Origin: Anaerolineae bacterium
GTDB lineage: Bacteria; Chloroflexota; Anaerolineae; Aggregatilineales; Aggregatilineaceae
Assembly (NCBI GenBank): GCA_018432315.1
Contig: JAHDLB010000042.1
Span: 1-64,000, forward strand
Direction of reading: 5' to 3'
DNA length: 64,000 bases
Shown: positions 37,901 to 45,043 of the stretch, piece after piece
Numbering within the stretch: the stretch's first letter is position 1
How the letters are laid out: every line of letters starts with the position of its first letter
Position numbers and translations under genes: made by a program
The notes under the pieces: generated by a model
Told to the model about the DNA's origin: nothing
Database searches by the model: none
What the model saw: the letters and a program-made list of their open reading frames with translations, nothing else

Positions 37901-39855
37901 TCCGGCGAATCGAGGCGCGGCGCGCCGTCCATCGTCACTTTGGCGCCGAAGCGGCCATAGCCCAGGTTCGGCCAGTAGCACACCTCGCCGTCGCGGATGC
38001 GCACCAGATCGACCAGCCCATCGCCGGACAGGTCCGCCAGGTGAATCGACTGCGCCCCATCCGCGAAGACGAGCCGCGGGCCGCGCTCCTCGTCGAGCGC
38101 GTGAGCCACCCGGCGGCGCGCATCGAAGCCTGCCTCGCCCAGCGACGGGTGCCAGGCCAGCGCGTGATCCTCGGTGATCAGCGCGTCGGCGTGCCCATCC
38201 CCGGTCAGGTCCACCAGCCGCAGGTTCGGATCGCTCCAGTTCAGGTTGGGCAGCGCTTCGAACGGGGCGAAGGGCGTCCATCCGCGCTCGTGCGTGCGCT
38301 CGTAGAAGCCCGGCATCGGGCCGCCCAGCTCGACCAGATCGAGCTGCCCATCGCCCGCCAGATCGAGCAACTGCTGGCTCCCGCTCAGCGCGGCGGACGC
38401 GGGCCGCTCGGCCACGGCGCGCAGCGGGCCGAAATGCCCGTCTCCCAGGTTGGGCTTGAAGTACCACGCCGCGCCCTGCTCGGTGAGGATGCCGGACAGC
38501 CCCTCGCCGTCGAGATCGACGAAGCGATACTGCGCGCCGTCCAGCCCAACCGGCAGGTTCTCCAGGTCGCGCGCCTCGATCTCGCGGACGCGCAGCGCCT
38601 CGGCATCCCCCGGCTGGAGCCCGTCTTGCAGCGGGATCCGGCTGTATTCGAACTCGACCGGGGGCAGCGATTCGCGCAGGAAGGTGTCGTCCTGCCGGTG
38701 GGCGTATCCCGACTGGGTGATGGCGGTGAGGTAGGTCGCCACCGGGCCTTCGTCGTAGGTGAACGCGATCGAGCGGGTCAGGGCGTCGGCGACCGGCAGC
38801 TCGCCGGGGAAGTGGTGGAAGATCAGGACGCGGCGGCACAGGCGGTAGGTGCGCACCTCGAAGGTGGGCCGGTAGGTCGAGAACGCGTCCGGGCGGGCGG
38901 GCCACGGCTGCGTTTCGCTGGTCGCTGCGCGGACGAGCTGGCGATCCTCGGCGTCGGGCGGCAGTTCAGTATAGTGCCCCTCGCCGTAATCGAACACGAC
39001 CTCGAACAGCCAATCGTCGCGCAGCGCCAGGTCTTCGCCGGGTTGGCATGGCGTCCGATTGCCGTAGGTGATGCGCTTCAGGTAGCGATTCGTCGCGCGG
39101 CTCGCGTCGTCCCGGTTGCGCTCGTGAGCCAGCGCGGGATCGACCCCGGCGGAGTCCTCGGCCTTGTACGCGTAGCGGATCGCGTTGCCTTTGTCGTCGG
39201 TCGTCTCGCACAACAGCCAGCGGAAAATGCGCCGCGCCGGGTCGGCAGGATCGGCGACGCGGCTCTCAGGGGTGCGCCCGTAGAGGCTCGTCACGTTGTC
39301 GCGCGTGATGGCCCGCCAGTGGATCTCACCGCTGGCGGCGTGCGTCCAGCGCTCGATGCGCGTGAATAGCCCCTCGATCCGCGGGCGGTAGCGCCGGACC
39401 CGGTGACTCTCGCCATCGATGGTGCGCGTCTGGTCCGGGTCCGGCGTGGGGACCAGGTCCTCGGCGCCGGACAGCACGAACGTATCGGCGTCGTCCTCGT
39501 CCTGGTAAATCGGCAGGCCGCGATCGGTCTTGCGCGCGATGGCGGGCAGCGACAGGCTCCACCCCAGGCCGAAGGGCCCATTCCCACTCCCGGAGTCGTA
39601 TCCCAGCACCAGTTGCGGGCCGAAATTCTGGCGGCCCGGCGGCATGTTGAGAGCCACAGTCATGCCGGCGGAGCCGGTCGCCGGGTTGACCTTGAACTTC
39701 TCGTCGATGCCGCGAATCGCCCCACCACCAGCCGGCAGACTCACGGCGGGGGCTTGCTCGAAAACGGATGGGATCGTGCGGTCGTCAGGGGGGCGCGGGG
39801 CGTTTGGGTCGGGCCGTTGGGTGCGGTTGGGAGGGGGAGCGCTAGCGCCATGCAT
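31906..39855 (-). CDS. fused Tc toxin subunits B and C (SpvB/Rhs cocoon with C-terminal cargo)
   Basis: 2649 aa, first gene of the operon. Residues about 30-330 are SpvB-like (AGGGAIRGIDEKFKVNPATG, GLGWSLSLPAIARKTDRGLP); about 430-690 hold repeated FG-GAP/VCBS-like units (DLTGDGHADAL, DLSGDGLVDLV, DVDGSGTADLIYLDVDG) that build the TcB propeller that docks on TcA; then the TcB middle region; about 1500-2280 Rhs/YD repeats (YDAVGNILRL, YDAQGNM) ending in the Rhs core (RYTGKERDEETGLYYYGARY) and DPSGLADGTNLYRY, the self-cleavage motif of TcC. The last ~367 residues are the variable cargo with a Pro/Arg-rich linker and a terminal domain suggestive of a nuclease. TcB and TcC are separate in classic loci; fused forms exist elsewhere. 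ATG 39855 has AAGGA upstream; a GTG one codon earlier is possible. The gene leads TcA by 48 bases. Confidence 0.93.
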   Translation of the reverse strand: MHGASAPPPNRTQRPDPNAPRPPDDRTIPSVFEQAPAVSLPAGGGAIRGIDEKFKVNPATGSAGMTVALNMPPGRQNFGPQLVLGYDSGSGNGPFGLGWSLSLPAIARKTDRGLPIYQDEDDADTFVLSGAEDLVPTPDPDQTRTIDGESHRVRRYRPRIEGLFTRIERWTHAASGEIHWRAITRDNVTSLYGRTPESRVADPADPARRIFRWLLCETTDDKGNAIRYAYKAEDSAGVDPALAHERNRDDASRATNRYLKRITYGNRTPCQPGEDLALRDDWLFEVVFDYGEGHYTELPPDAEDRQLVRAATSETQPWPARPDAFSTYRPTFEVRTYRLCRRVLIFHHFPGELPVADALTRSIAFTYDEGPVATYLTAITQSGYAHRQDDTFLRESLPPVEFEYSRIPLQDGLQPGDAEALRVREIEARDLENLPVGLDGAQYRFVDLDGEGLSGILTEQGAAWYFKPNLGDGHFGPLRAVAERPASAALSGSQQLLDLAGDGQLDLVELGGPMPGFYERTHERGWTPFAPFEALPNLNWSDPNLRLVDLTGDGHADALITEDHALAWHPSLGEAGFDARRRVAHALDEERGPRLVFADGAQSIHLADLSGDGLVDLVRIRDGEVCYWPNLGYGRFGAKVTMDGAPRLDSPELLDQRRVRLADVDGSGTADLIYLDVDGVHVYFNRAGNSWSPGALLDQFPAVDHLASVQVVDLLGRGTGCLVWSSPLPGDARRPLRYVDLMDGTKPHLLVGVRNNLGSETRITYAPSTQFYLADAAAGRPWVTPLPFPVHVVERMETYDRISRNRFVSRFAYHHGFFDGVEREFRGFGMVEQWDTEEFAALSDSDAFPAGDNVEAASHIPPVLTRTWIHTGAFRRGAAISRQFETEYYREPGLTEGQRAAMLLPDTLLPPDLDAGDVRDACRALKGSVLRQEVYALDGTERAGRPYTVSERTYAVRRLQPRRGDQPGVYLVHPREVVDFHYERTLFDVEGEAVADPRVTHAVTLDVDDFGNVRQAVAISYGRRYADPDPLLTSDDHAKQSQPLITLTEHGYTNAISTGDAYRAPAKCETRTYELLNTAPAAALPGVTNLFRFDELIAAVAAAGDGSHDVPYSDVLAASATEAHPYRRLVEHTRMLYRRDDLTGLLPLGTLEARALPGEGYQLALTDDLVAQVYADRVTDDLLQTEAGYVHSEGDAHWWIPAGRVFLSPGAADSPAEELAFARQHFFLPHRFRDPFGAMATARYDDYDLLPLETIDPVGNRVTAGERDPATGAITNGNDYRTLQAALITDANGNRSAAAFNALGLVTGTALMGKAGASTGDSLAGFTADLPEAVRRAHLDDPLADPGAIVQDASTRTLYDVRAYFRTRDDPQPRPAVAYTLARETHVADSPPGQPPRFQHAFSYSDGFGREIQQKLQAEPGPLAPGGPDVAPRWLGTGWTIYNNKGLPVREYEPFFTATHRFEFARAEGVSPILFYDPLGRVVATLHPNHTVEKVLFDAWRQTTWDANDMALVADPSVDPDVGDFFRRLPDDAYLPSWHDQRIGGALGAAEQAAAAQTAAHADTPNVVCFDALGRAVLTIADAGGGTRNAARLILDVEGKPLAVVDAHGRRVMEYMLRVPGPAGGTQFTGGYDLLGNQIVQVSMDAGERRVLLNIVGKPVRLWDAHGGVFSTRYDALQRPTHQIVQRGGGAATVAERLIYGEAHPDAGRNLRGQLFRHYDSAGVLTNERYDGKGNLVESSRQLARAVQHAPDWSALAELADPDAIAAAAAPALDPDAVFVNRARYDALNRPVMLVTPHGGATRPSVVQPVYNESNLLKQVDVWLRQGAAPAAPLDPATADLHAVTNIDYNAKGQRERIAYGNGTVTTHSFDPETYRLTRLVTARPDSFAADERTVQDLRYTYDPVGNITHIQDDADTQNAVFFRNRRVEPSASYTYDPLYRLVQATGREHLGLAGNALAPPGQPGHHDAPRRGLPHPGDGNAVGTYTEQFEYDAVGNILRLVHQAESGSWTRRYAYAEPSLIEPGQVNNRLSATSLPGDDPLGPFSARYEYDAQGNMTAMPHLPVMRWDAHDRLSATAQQVVTNGGTPETTYYVYDSGGERVRKVTERQAAPGQTPTRRAERIYLNGFEIYREYGGDGSTVTLERETLHIMDSAQRVALVETRTAGADDAPAQLVRYQMGNHLGSASVELDGDARIIRYEEYYPYGGTAYQAVRSQTDTPARYRYTGKERDEETGLYYYGARYYAPWLGRWTACDPSGLADGTNLYRYVNNNPVLFVDDDGLDTTTNELMLQMIVARQRDPEQFAQFLAENGVLVTRFLSPYGYRGYCYEDPQRYLQAFDAAAATWSQQTRIPIPFPVAQWQEPDPNEVILAALPDGTGYVGRRRDFERVSQAQRARRALRTLDNIRGGIFGAIGYGLGGDEGSDVGAAFDGLATAAGGAAQARAQNRAVAPPPSRPTTTVRSTRTDRPASRREGGSSTGQRRQPRQRQQTTPRTATPRPAPLSSPAQIVQRLEGHVRTQNQRLANAIRNGNRQYLENLGLSDAQINILLNPQHRAFAAQYGNAIERAVGRAIRSDAQLSGMIVDTRNQSGTVFPTRPGGGRSLRPDFGFSSGPLQGNIIDLTTPGQAAGKLEKYHDRVIVLTYDRPTF

Positions 39856-40069
39856 CACGAAAATCCTTCTCGATGTCTTGCGGATATTGGGTTCAGCGTC
39901 TGGGTGCAGAATCCGCCGGTGCGTCTCTCTTCCGGCAGGCGACGCTGGCAGACAAGACTGGGTGTGCGCGTCGGTTGGGGCAGGCCAGGGATGAGCCCCG
40001 GCCAGGATGCAGAGCCCGGTAGTGGGCGGGACGAAAGCCCGGCCCGCAGCGATAACGTTAATTTTAGTG

Positions 40070-40099
40070 ATTGTTTTGAGAAATATTATTAAATGTCAA
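40070..40099 (-). promoter_or_regulatory. candidate promoter of the Tc operon
   Basis: On the minus strand a perfect TTGACA (-35, 40099-40094) is followed after 18 bases by AACAAT (40075-40070), a weak -10 that matches TATAAT in four of six. It lies in the only AT-rich island of this area and points towards the TcB-TcC start about 215 bases away, leaving a long leader. Confidence 0.35.
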
Positions 40100-40172
40100 C
40101 TTAGGGGATTTGAGGCCGGATTGTGACAGGGCGACATCACGCGGCGGAAGGGGGCAGAATTAGGAACAACGT

Positions 40173-40221
40173 ACCACGCACCGGGCCGGTGACTCGGGCG
40201 GCTCCCGGCCCGGCACGTGGT
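40173..40221 (-). terminator. long hairpin after the aminotransferase gene
   Basis: ACCACG-CA-CCGGGCCGG on the left pairs with CCGGCCCGG-CACGTGGT on the right, a stem of about 15 pairs with a two-base mismatch. It lies just downstream of the minus-strand aminotransferase stop at 40244. The T-tract after it is poor, so termination may be partial or factor-dependent. Confidence 0.5.
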
Positions 40222-40243
40222 CAAAGGCAGGCGGGTGGGGATA

Positions 40244-41443
40244 CTAGCCGCGCGGGACGGCAGCCATCTCGTGCGCGACGGCCTCGAAGGCGGGCAGCGC
40301 GCGCTCGATCATGTCCTCGGTCGCGGTCAGCGACAGGCGTACCTGCCCCGGCAGATCGACGTACTTGCCCGGCAGGCAGTACACGTCGCGCGCGGCCAGC
40401 TGTTCGATCAGGCCGCTTTCGTCGCCGCCCGGCGCCTCGACCATCACGTAGAACGTCCCCTCAGGCCGCGTCGTCGCGTAGCCCATCTCGCGCAGGGCAT
40501 CGACCACGCGATCGCGCTTGTGCTGGTACTGCTCGACGTCGATCGACAGCGCCTCGATGTCCGGCAGGGCGTACTGCATCAGGGCATTGGGGAACGCGTA
40601 GCCGGTCACCACCTGGGCCATGAACAGCGCTTGGCGCCAGGCGGCGCGGTCCGGCATGGACGGCGCCAGCGCGATGTAACCGATTCGCTGCCCTGGGATG
40701 AGCAGGATTTTGGTGTAGGTGTAGATCACGAACGTGTGCGGATAGACCGCCGACGGGCTGACGAAGGGGTGACCGTCGAAGACGATCCGGCTGTACGCCT
40801 CGTCCGACAGGATCGCGATCGGACGTTCGCGGCCCTCGTAGGCGCGGGCCAGCACGTCGGTCAGCGCGCGCAGCGTCTCGACCGGGTAGATCCGGCCCAT
40901 GGGGTTGTTGGGGCTGTTGACGATGATCGCGCGGGTCCGGTCGGTGATGGCCGCGGCGATGGCGTCGATGTCCAGGTCGGACGTCTCCGGATGGCAGCGC
41001 ACCTGCACCGGGGCGCCTCCGGCGGCGTAGATCAGCGTTTCGTAGAAGAACCAGGGCGGGCTGATGTAGATGACCTCGTCCCCCGGATTGAGCAGCGTCG
41101 TGAGCACCACCGAGATGGCCGCGAACGCGCCGTTGGTCATGAAGATGTCGTCCGCTTCGAACGGCAGCCCGCGCCATGCGCGCAGCGTCCGCGCGACGTG
41201 CTCGCGGGTGGGCTGTTCGTTGTCTTTGTACGCGAACCAGTCGGCGGAGTGGGGGGTGCTGTGGCGGACGAGCGCGCTCACGAAATCGGGGTGGACGCGT
41301 TCCTGCGGGTTGCCGAGCATGAAATCACAGATGCCGGGCTGCCCCTGGCGCTCGGCCCAGGTCGAGCCGGTGACGAAACGGACCAGGTCCTCGTTCATTG
41401 CCATCAGGTGGCCGGTGCGGTCGGAAAAGTGGGATGGGGTCAT
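40244..41443 (-). CDS. class I/II PLP-dependent aminotransferase
   Basis: 399 aa, fold type I aminotransferase. The PLP lysine is K245 in YTKILLIPGQRIGY; D214 in SDEAYSRI pairs with the pyridine nitrogen, and NSPNNPMG (residues 176-183) is the usual asparagine loop. Family members act on aspartate, aromatic or branched amino acids; the substrate cannot be told. The frame is open upstream to 41854, but ATG 41443 has AGGAGA before it and overlaps the LmbE stop by four bases (ATGA), so the two are translationally coupled and probably share a pathway. Confidence 0.9.
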   Translation of the reverse strand: MTPSHFSDRTGHLMAMNEDLVRFVTGSTWAERQGQPGICDFMLGNPQERVHPDFVSALVRHSTPHSADWFAYKDNEQPTREHVARTLRAWRGLPFEADDIFMTNGAFAAISVVLTTLLNPGDEVIYISPPWFFYETLIYAAGGAPVQVRCHPETSDLDIDAIAAAITDRTRAIIVNSPNNPMGRIYPVETLRALTDVLARAYEGRERPIAILSDEAYSRIVFDGHPFVSPSAVYPHTFVIYTYTKILLIPGQRIGYIALAPSMPDRAAWRQALFMAQVVTGYAFPNALMQYALPDIEALSIDVEQYQHKRDRVVDALREMGYATTRPEGTFYVMVEAPGGDESGLIEQLAARDVYCLPGKYVDLPGQVRLSLTATEDMIERALPAFEAVAHEMAAVPRG

Positions 41444-42282
41444 GAGTGCGTGTCTCCTGGTGTGGAACGTAAGCCATCGAACAGATCGGTTTCCAGCCCG
41501 CCCGTGGTGGGCACCCGGCTGAACACGCGGTAGTAGGTGTTCGTGTGCCACAGGCGGAGCTGGTCTTCGTCGGGCAGGTCGAGCAGTTTCCCGTATTCGC
41601 GGATTTGCGTCTGGTGGCATTTCACCGCGTTCCAGATCTGCGCGCGATAGCGCCCGGTGTCGATCGCAGTCGTGATCGACCACGCGGGCCAGGGCATGCC
41701 GCGCCGTTCCTCGCCGTCGATCACCATCACCAGGTCGCCGAAGACGCGGGTATAGATGTCGAACATGGCCTGGCTTTCGGCGATGTAATACAGCTTGGCG
41801 ACGCTGTGCGGCTGCGCGCCCGACGGGTCCGGATAGTCGCAGTTGGCCGCGCACTGGACTGCCGCCGTGGCGAGCTGGCAGATCGCGATGTGGTCGGGGT
41901 GGCCGTAGACGCCGAACGGGTCGAAGGTGATGACGACGTGCGGGCGGACGCGGCGCAGGTGCGTCACGAGCTGGCGGATCACCTCGGACTCATCGGCGCG
42001 GTCCAGCTCGCCATCCACGTAATCGAGCAGTACCAGCTCCTGGATGCCCAGCGCCTGGGCCGCGGCGCGCAGCTCGGCTTCGCGGATCTGGCCGAGCGCG
42101 TCGAGGCCGGGGTTGTCTTCCGGCGGGCCGAACCAGCCGCGCTGGCCGCGCGTGGCGGTGATCAGGTACGTCTCGATCCCTTCGGCAGCGTAGCGCGCCA
42201 GCGCGCCGCCCGTGCCCAGCGATTCGTCGTCCGGATGTGCCAGGATGCACATCAAGCGGAGCGTGCCATTGTCGGTGTGCAT
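41440..42282 (-). CDS. PIG-L/LmbE family deacetylase
   Basis: 280 aa, zinc-dependent deacetylase of the LmbE type. The metal and catalytic motifs are AHPDDE (H16, D18, D19) and GHPDH (H128, H131); TRGQRGWFG and the LDYVDGEL segment also fit. Relatives deacetylate N-acetylglucosaminyl compounds (MshB, BshB, PIG-L) in the cytoplasm. Whether this one works in thiol cofactor synthesis is open; no mycothiol or bacillithiol partner gene is next to it. It is followed by a coupled aminotransferase. ATG 42282 is preceded by AAGGGA. Confidence 0.88.
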   Translation of the reverse strand: MHTDNGTLRLMCILAHPDDESLGTGGALARYAAEGIETYLITATRGQRGWFGPPEDNPGLDALGQIREAELRAAAQALGIQELVLLDYVDGELDRADESEVIRQLVTHLRRVRPHVVITFDPFGVYGHPDHIAICQLATAAVQCAANCDYPDPSGAQPHSVAKLYYIAESQAMFDIYTRVFGDLVMVIDGEERRGMPWPAWSITTAIDTGRYRAQIWNAVKCHQTQIREYGKLLDLPDEDQLRLWHTNTYYRVFSRVPTTGGLETDLFDGLRSTPGDTHS

Positions 42283-42373
42283 GGGAGTTCCCTTTTCTTG
42301 CTGTGTGGTGCGGGCGCCAGAACGGGCGTCCCCGCGAGCGACAGGGGGCACAAGCCCCTGGTATCCGCCTCCA

Positions 42374-42403
42374 ATTATAATCACAGATTTATAATTTATT
42401 CAA
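42374..42403 (-). promoter_or_regulatory. candidate promoter for the LmbE-aminotransferase pair
   Basis: In an AT-rich island between divergent genes the minus strand reads TTGAAT (42403-42398), an 18-base spacer and TATAAT (42379-42374). It lies about 90 bases before the LmbE start. The plus strand of the same island also has two TATAAT boxes (42376-42381 and 42390-42395), but without a good -35. Confidence 0.45.
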
Positions 42404-42515
42404 CGTGAGATTATGGAATCCATTGACGCGGGGACCGCCGCGCTATTGGCGGCGCGCCGCTCGTGCTAGAATGAGGCCAGGGTTTTGCCGGACGGTGGCC
42501 GGGGGGAGCGTGCCT

Positions 42516-43847
42516 GTGAACACCAGACTGATCACCTCGCTGGAAAAACTGCGCGGCAGTTACTGGTTCTTGCCAGCGCTGATGGTGATACTCGCTATCG
42601 GCCTGTCGCTGGTCACGGTCACGATCGATCGGGAATATCTCGACACGTGGCCGGAGGCGTTGGACTGGATCGACATCGGGGACCCGGACGGGGCGCGCAC
42701 GTTCCTGTCGACCATCGCCGGGTCCATGATCACGGTTGCCGGGGTCGTATTCTCGATCACGATCGCGGCGCTCGTTCAGGCATCGGGGCAGTTTGGGCCG
42801 CGCCTGCTGGGGAATTTCATGCGCGATCAGGGCAACCAGATCGTGCTCGGGACGTTCATCGCGACGTTCATGTACTGCCTGCTCGTCTTGCGGAGCGTGA
42901 CCGACACCGAGCGCGAGGTGTTCGTCCCTCATCTGGCGCTGCTGGTCGGCCTTTTCTTGATCGTCGCTAGCGCGGGCGTGCTGGTCTATTTCTTCCACCA
43001 CATTTCGGCATCGCTGCAGGCGGAAACGGTGATCGCCTCGGTCGGCAGGGAGCTGGAGATGGCGGTCGCGCGGCTCTTTCCCCAGGAGATGAACGTATCG
43101 GCATTCGAGCGCCCCGGCACGCAGGGCTATGATGTGCTGGCCGAGCTGGACCAGGACGAGGCCGGCATGGTTCCCGCGATTCGCAGCGGCTACCTGCAAG
43201 CGATCGATATGGAGGGGTTGGTCGCCCTGGCGGAGGAGCACGACCTGGTTTTGCGACTGGCGCACCGTCCCGGTGACTTTGTGGCGAAGGAAAGTGACCT
43301 GGTGGCCGTCTGGCCGGAGGACCGGCTGGATGATGAGCTGGAGTCCCGGATCGAGCGGGCGTTCGTGCTCGGCAACCAGCGCCTTCGCCTGCACGACGTC
43401 GAGTTCATGGTCAACCAACTGGTCGAGATCGCGGTGCGGGCGCTGTCGCCGGGCATCAACGATCCGTTCACGGCGATGGGCTGCGTCGATCAGCTCAGCG
43501 CGGGCCTGACGCAGCTCGTCAAGCGCAGCGTGCCCGCCGGGTATCACCTGGACAGCAGCGACCAGTTGCGGGTGGTGACCGATGCGCTGACGTTCACAGG
43601 GATCATCGATGCCGCCTTCGACCAGATCCGCCAGCACGCGCGCGGAGACGTGGCGGTTACCATCCGGCTGTTGGAGGCCATCGCGGCGATCGCGCCGCAC
43701 ACGCGCACCTCCGAACAGCGCGCCACGCTGGCCCGCCAGGCGGAGATGATCTATCGCGCCAGCCAGGAGGCGATCCCCGAAGAGTGGGATCGCGACGACA
43801 TCGAAAAACGCTACCGGCAGGCGATGCGCGCCATCGACGAGGCGTGA
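42516..43847 (+). CDS. DUF2254 family membrane protein
   Basis: 443 aa. The N-terminal half has four membrane segments (about residues 12-35, 65-90, 110-130 and 145-165) with the family text FLSTIAGSMITVAGVVFSI; the second half is soluble and contains HDVEFMVNQLVEIAVRALSPGINDP, a hallmark of DUF2254. Function of the family is not known. The frame opens at 42405; GTG 42516 has a GGGGGGAG site about 7 bases before it and leaves the expected cytoplasmic N-terminus, so I prefer it (GTG 42510 is the alternative). Confidence 0.85.
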   Translation: MNTRLITSLEKLRGSYWFLPALMVILAIGLSLVTVTIDREYLDTWPEALDWIDIGDPDGARTFLSTIAGSMITVAGVVFSITIAALVQASGQFGPRLLGNFMRDQGNQIVLGTFIATFMYCLLVLRSVTDTEREVFVPHLALLVGLFLIVASAGVLVYFFHHISASLQAETVIASVGRELEMAVARLFPQEMNVSAFERPGTQGYDVLAELDQDEAGMVPAIRSGYLQAIDMEGLVALAEEHDLVLRLAHRPGDFVAKESDLVAVWPEDRLDDELESRIERAFVLGNQRLRLHDVEFMVNQLVEIAVRALSPGINDPFTAMGCVDQLSAGLTQLVKRSVPAGYHLDSSDQLRVVTDALTFTGIIDAAFDQIRQHARGDVAVTIRLLEAIAAIAPHTRTSEQRATLARQAEMIYRASQEAIPEEWDRDDIEKRYRQAMRAIDEA

Positions 43848-43864
43848 GGGCCGGCGCGGGGCGC

Positions 43865-44953
43865 TCAGCGCACCGTGAGCGCGTCGTGCTGCTCCAAAAT
43901 CTGCACCAGCCGCTCCAGCGGGATGGCGTGGGCGGTGCGGCCCTTGTGGCCGGTCATGGTTTCGGCCATCGTCAGCGCGTTGAGGATCGCCTCTTCCACC
44001 GCTTCGGCGACGGCCTCGAAGAAGAAGTTGAGCTGTTGGTGGCGCAGCATGCGCAGAGTCACCATCTCGTCGGGCGGGCTGGGCAGGTCGTTGCCGGTGG
44101 CGAAGACGAGGAAGATGTCGCCGCTGGAGTTGTAGCCGACGCCGCCCACCCGCGCCAGCCCGACCGTCGCCCGTTGGGCGAGGCGCTTGCACTGGATGGG
44201 CAGCAGCGGCGCATCCGTGCCGATGACGGCGATGATCGATCCGGCCTGGAGCGACGGCTCGGCGCCCCACGGCGTGGGCACCTCGTCGGGGCCGATCTCC
44301 GCGCCGACCGGCACCCCGTTCACCCGCAGAAAGCTGCGATCCCCGTAGTTGGTCTGGACCAGCACCCCAACCGTGTACGTTTGCTCCCCCAGCTCGACCA
44401 GCCGGGACGACGTGCCGATCCCGCCTTTGAAGTCGTGGCAGATCATGCCAGTGCCGCCGCCGACGTTGCCCTCTTTCACCGGGCCGGATGTTGCGCGGTT
44501 CATGGCGATGAACAGGTCGGACTTGGTGATGTGGAAGGCGTCGATGTCGTTGAGCCACCCGTCGAACGTCTCGGCCACGACCGGCAGCAGCATCCCCTCG
44601 CGGGCGTAATGCTCGCGCTCCCACGCGATCAGCATGTCGCGCACGATGCCGACCTGGTGCGTGTTCGTCAGCCCGATCGGGGAGGTGAGCATCCCCGCTT
44701 CGTCGATCCAGTGCGCGCCGGTCAGTTCGCCGTTGCCGTTGAACGCGTAATACGCGGCGAACGCGTGATTCTTCCAGATCGCGCCGTGGCGCGGGATGAT
44801 GGCCGTCACGCCGGTCCGCGCCACGCGCGGCATGTCGTAGATCGCGGTGCTGTGGCCGACCAGCACGCCCGGCACATCCGTGATCGCGTTGTATCGCCCG
44901 GTCGGGTAGCGTCCAATCGTAATTCCCAGGTCTCGCAGGCGCGCCCGTTCCAC
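43865..44953 (-). CDS. P1 (S58, DmpA-type) family N-terminal nucleophile aminopeptidase
   Basis: 362 aa. S58 peptidases such as DmpA and BapA cut themselves in two, exposing a serine that then acts as the nucleophile. The cleavage site is AGSIIAVIGTDAPLLP, with S239 as the predicted new N-terminus; NVGGGTGMICHDFKGGIGTSSR region (residues 163-184) and ITDVPGVLVGHSTA are also conserved. Substrates are N-terminal residues of short or beta-peptides, or D-amino-acid esters. GTG 44953 follows AGAGGAG; the longer frame to 45031 lacks a site. It is the last gene of the UroD-like/galactokinase-like operon. Confidence 0.9.
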   Translation of the reverse strand: MERARLRDLGITIGRYPTGRYNAITDVPGVLVGHSTAIYDMPRVARTGVTAIIPRHGAIWKNHAFAAYYAFNGNGELTGAHWIDEAGMLTSPIGLTNTHQVGIVRDMLIAWEREHYAREGMLLPVVAETFDGWLNDIDAFHITKSDLFIAMNRATSGPVKEGNVGGGTGMICHDFKGGIGTSSRLVELGEQTYTVGVLVQTNYGDRSFLRVNGVPVGAEIGPDEVPTPWGAEPSLQAGSIIAVIGTDAPLLPIQCKRLAQRATVGLARVGGVGYNSSGDIFLVFATGNDLPSPPDEMVTLRMLRHQQLNFFFEAVAEAVEEAILNALTMAETMTGHKGRTAHAIPLERLVQILEQHDALTVR

Positions 44954-45043
44954 TACTGACTCCTCTGTTGGTGCAGCTCGGTATTCCCCTCGTGCCGGGC
45001 CATCATAGCCCGATTCCGGCGCTCTTTCCACTGCCGGGATGTG

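Larger units (their letters stand above)
39856..40243. other. intergenic region upstream of the Tc operon
   Basis: 388 bases without a supported gene between the Tc operon start and the aminotransferase stop. It holds the Tc leader, an AT-rich island at about 40050-40105 that stands out from the GC-rich surroundings and contains a candidate promoter, and a long hairpin at 40173-40221. An open frame on the plus strand here is a shadow that continues antisense into the Tc gene. Confidence 0.6.

Noticed and set aside
25825..39369. A 4514-codon open frame on the plus strand running across the Tc genes
   Set aside because: It is antisense to genes with clear domains. Strong third-position GC bias removes stop codons from the opposite strand, and its composition (rich in R, A, G, V, Q and H with no domain) is that of a shadow frame.
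21351..39855. The Tc locus as a recently inserted mobile island
   Set aside because: Composition and codon use look like the neighbours, and there is no integrase, transposase, tRNA or direct repeat at the borders.
39403..40092. A 229-codon plus-strand frame over the Tc promoter region
   Set aside because: It begins antisense inside the Tc gene, and its unique part is low-complexity without similarity or a start signal.
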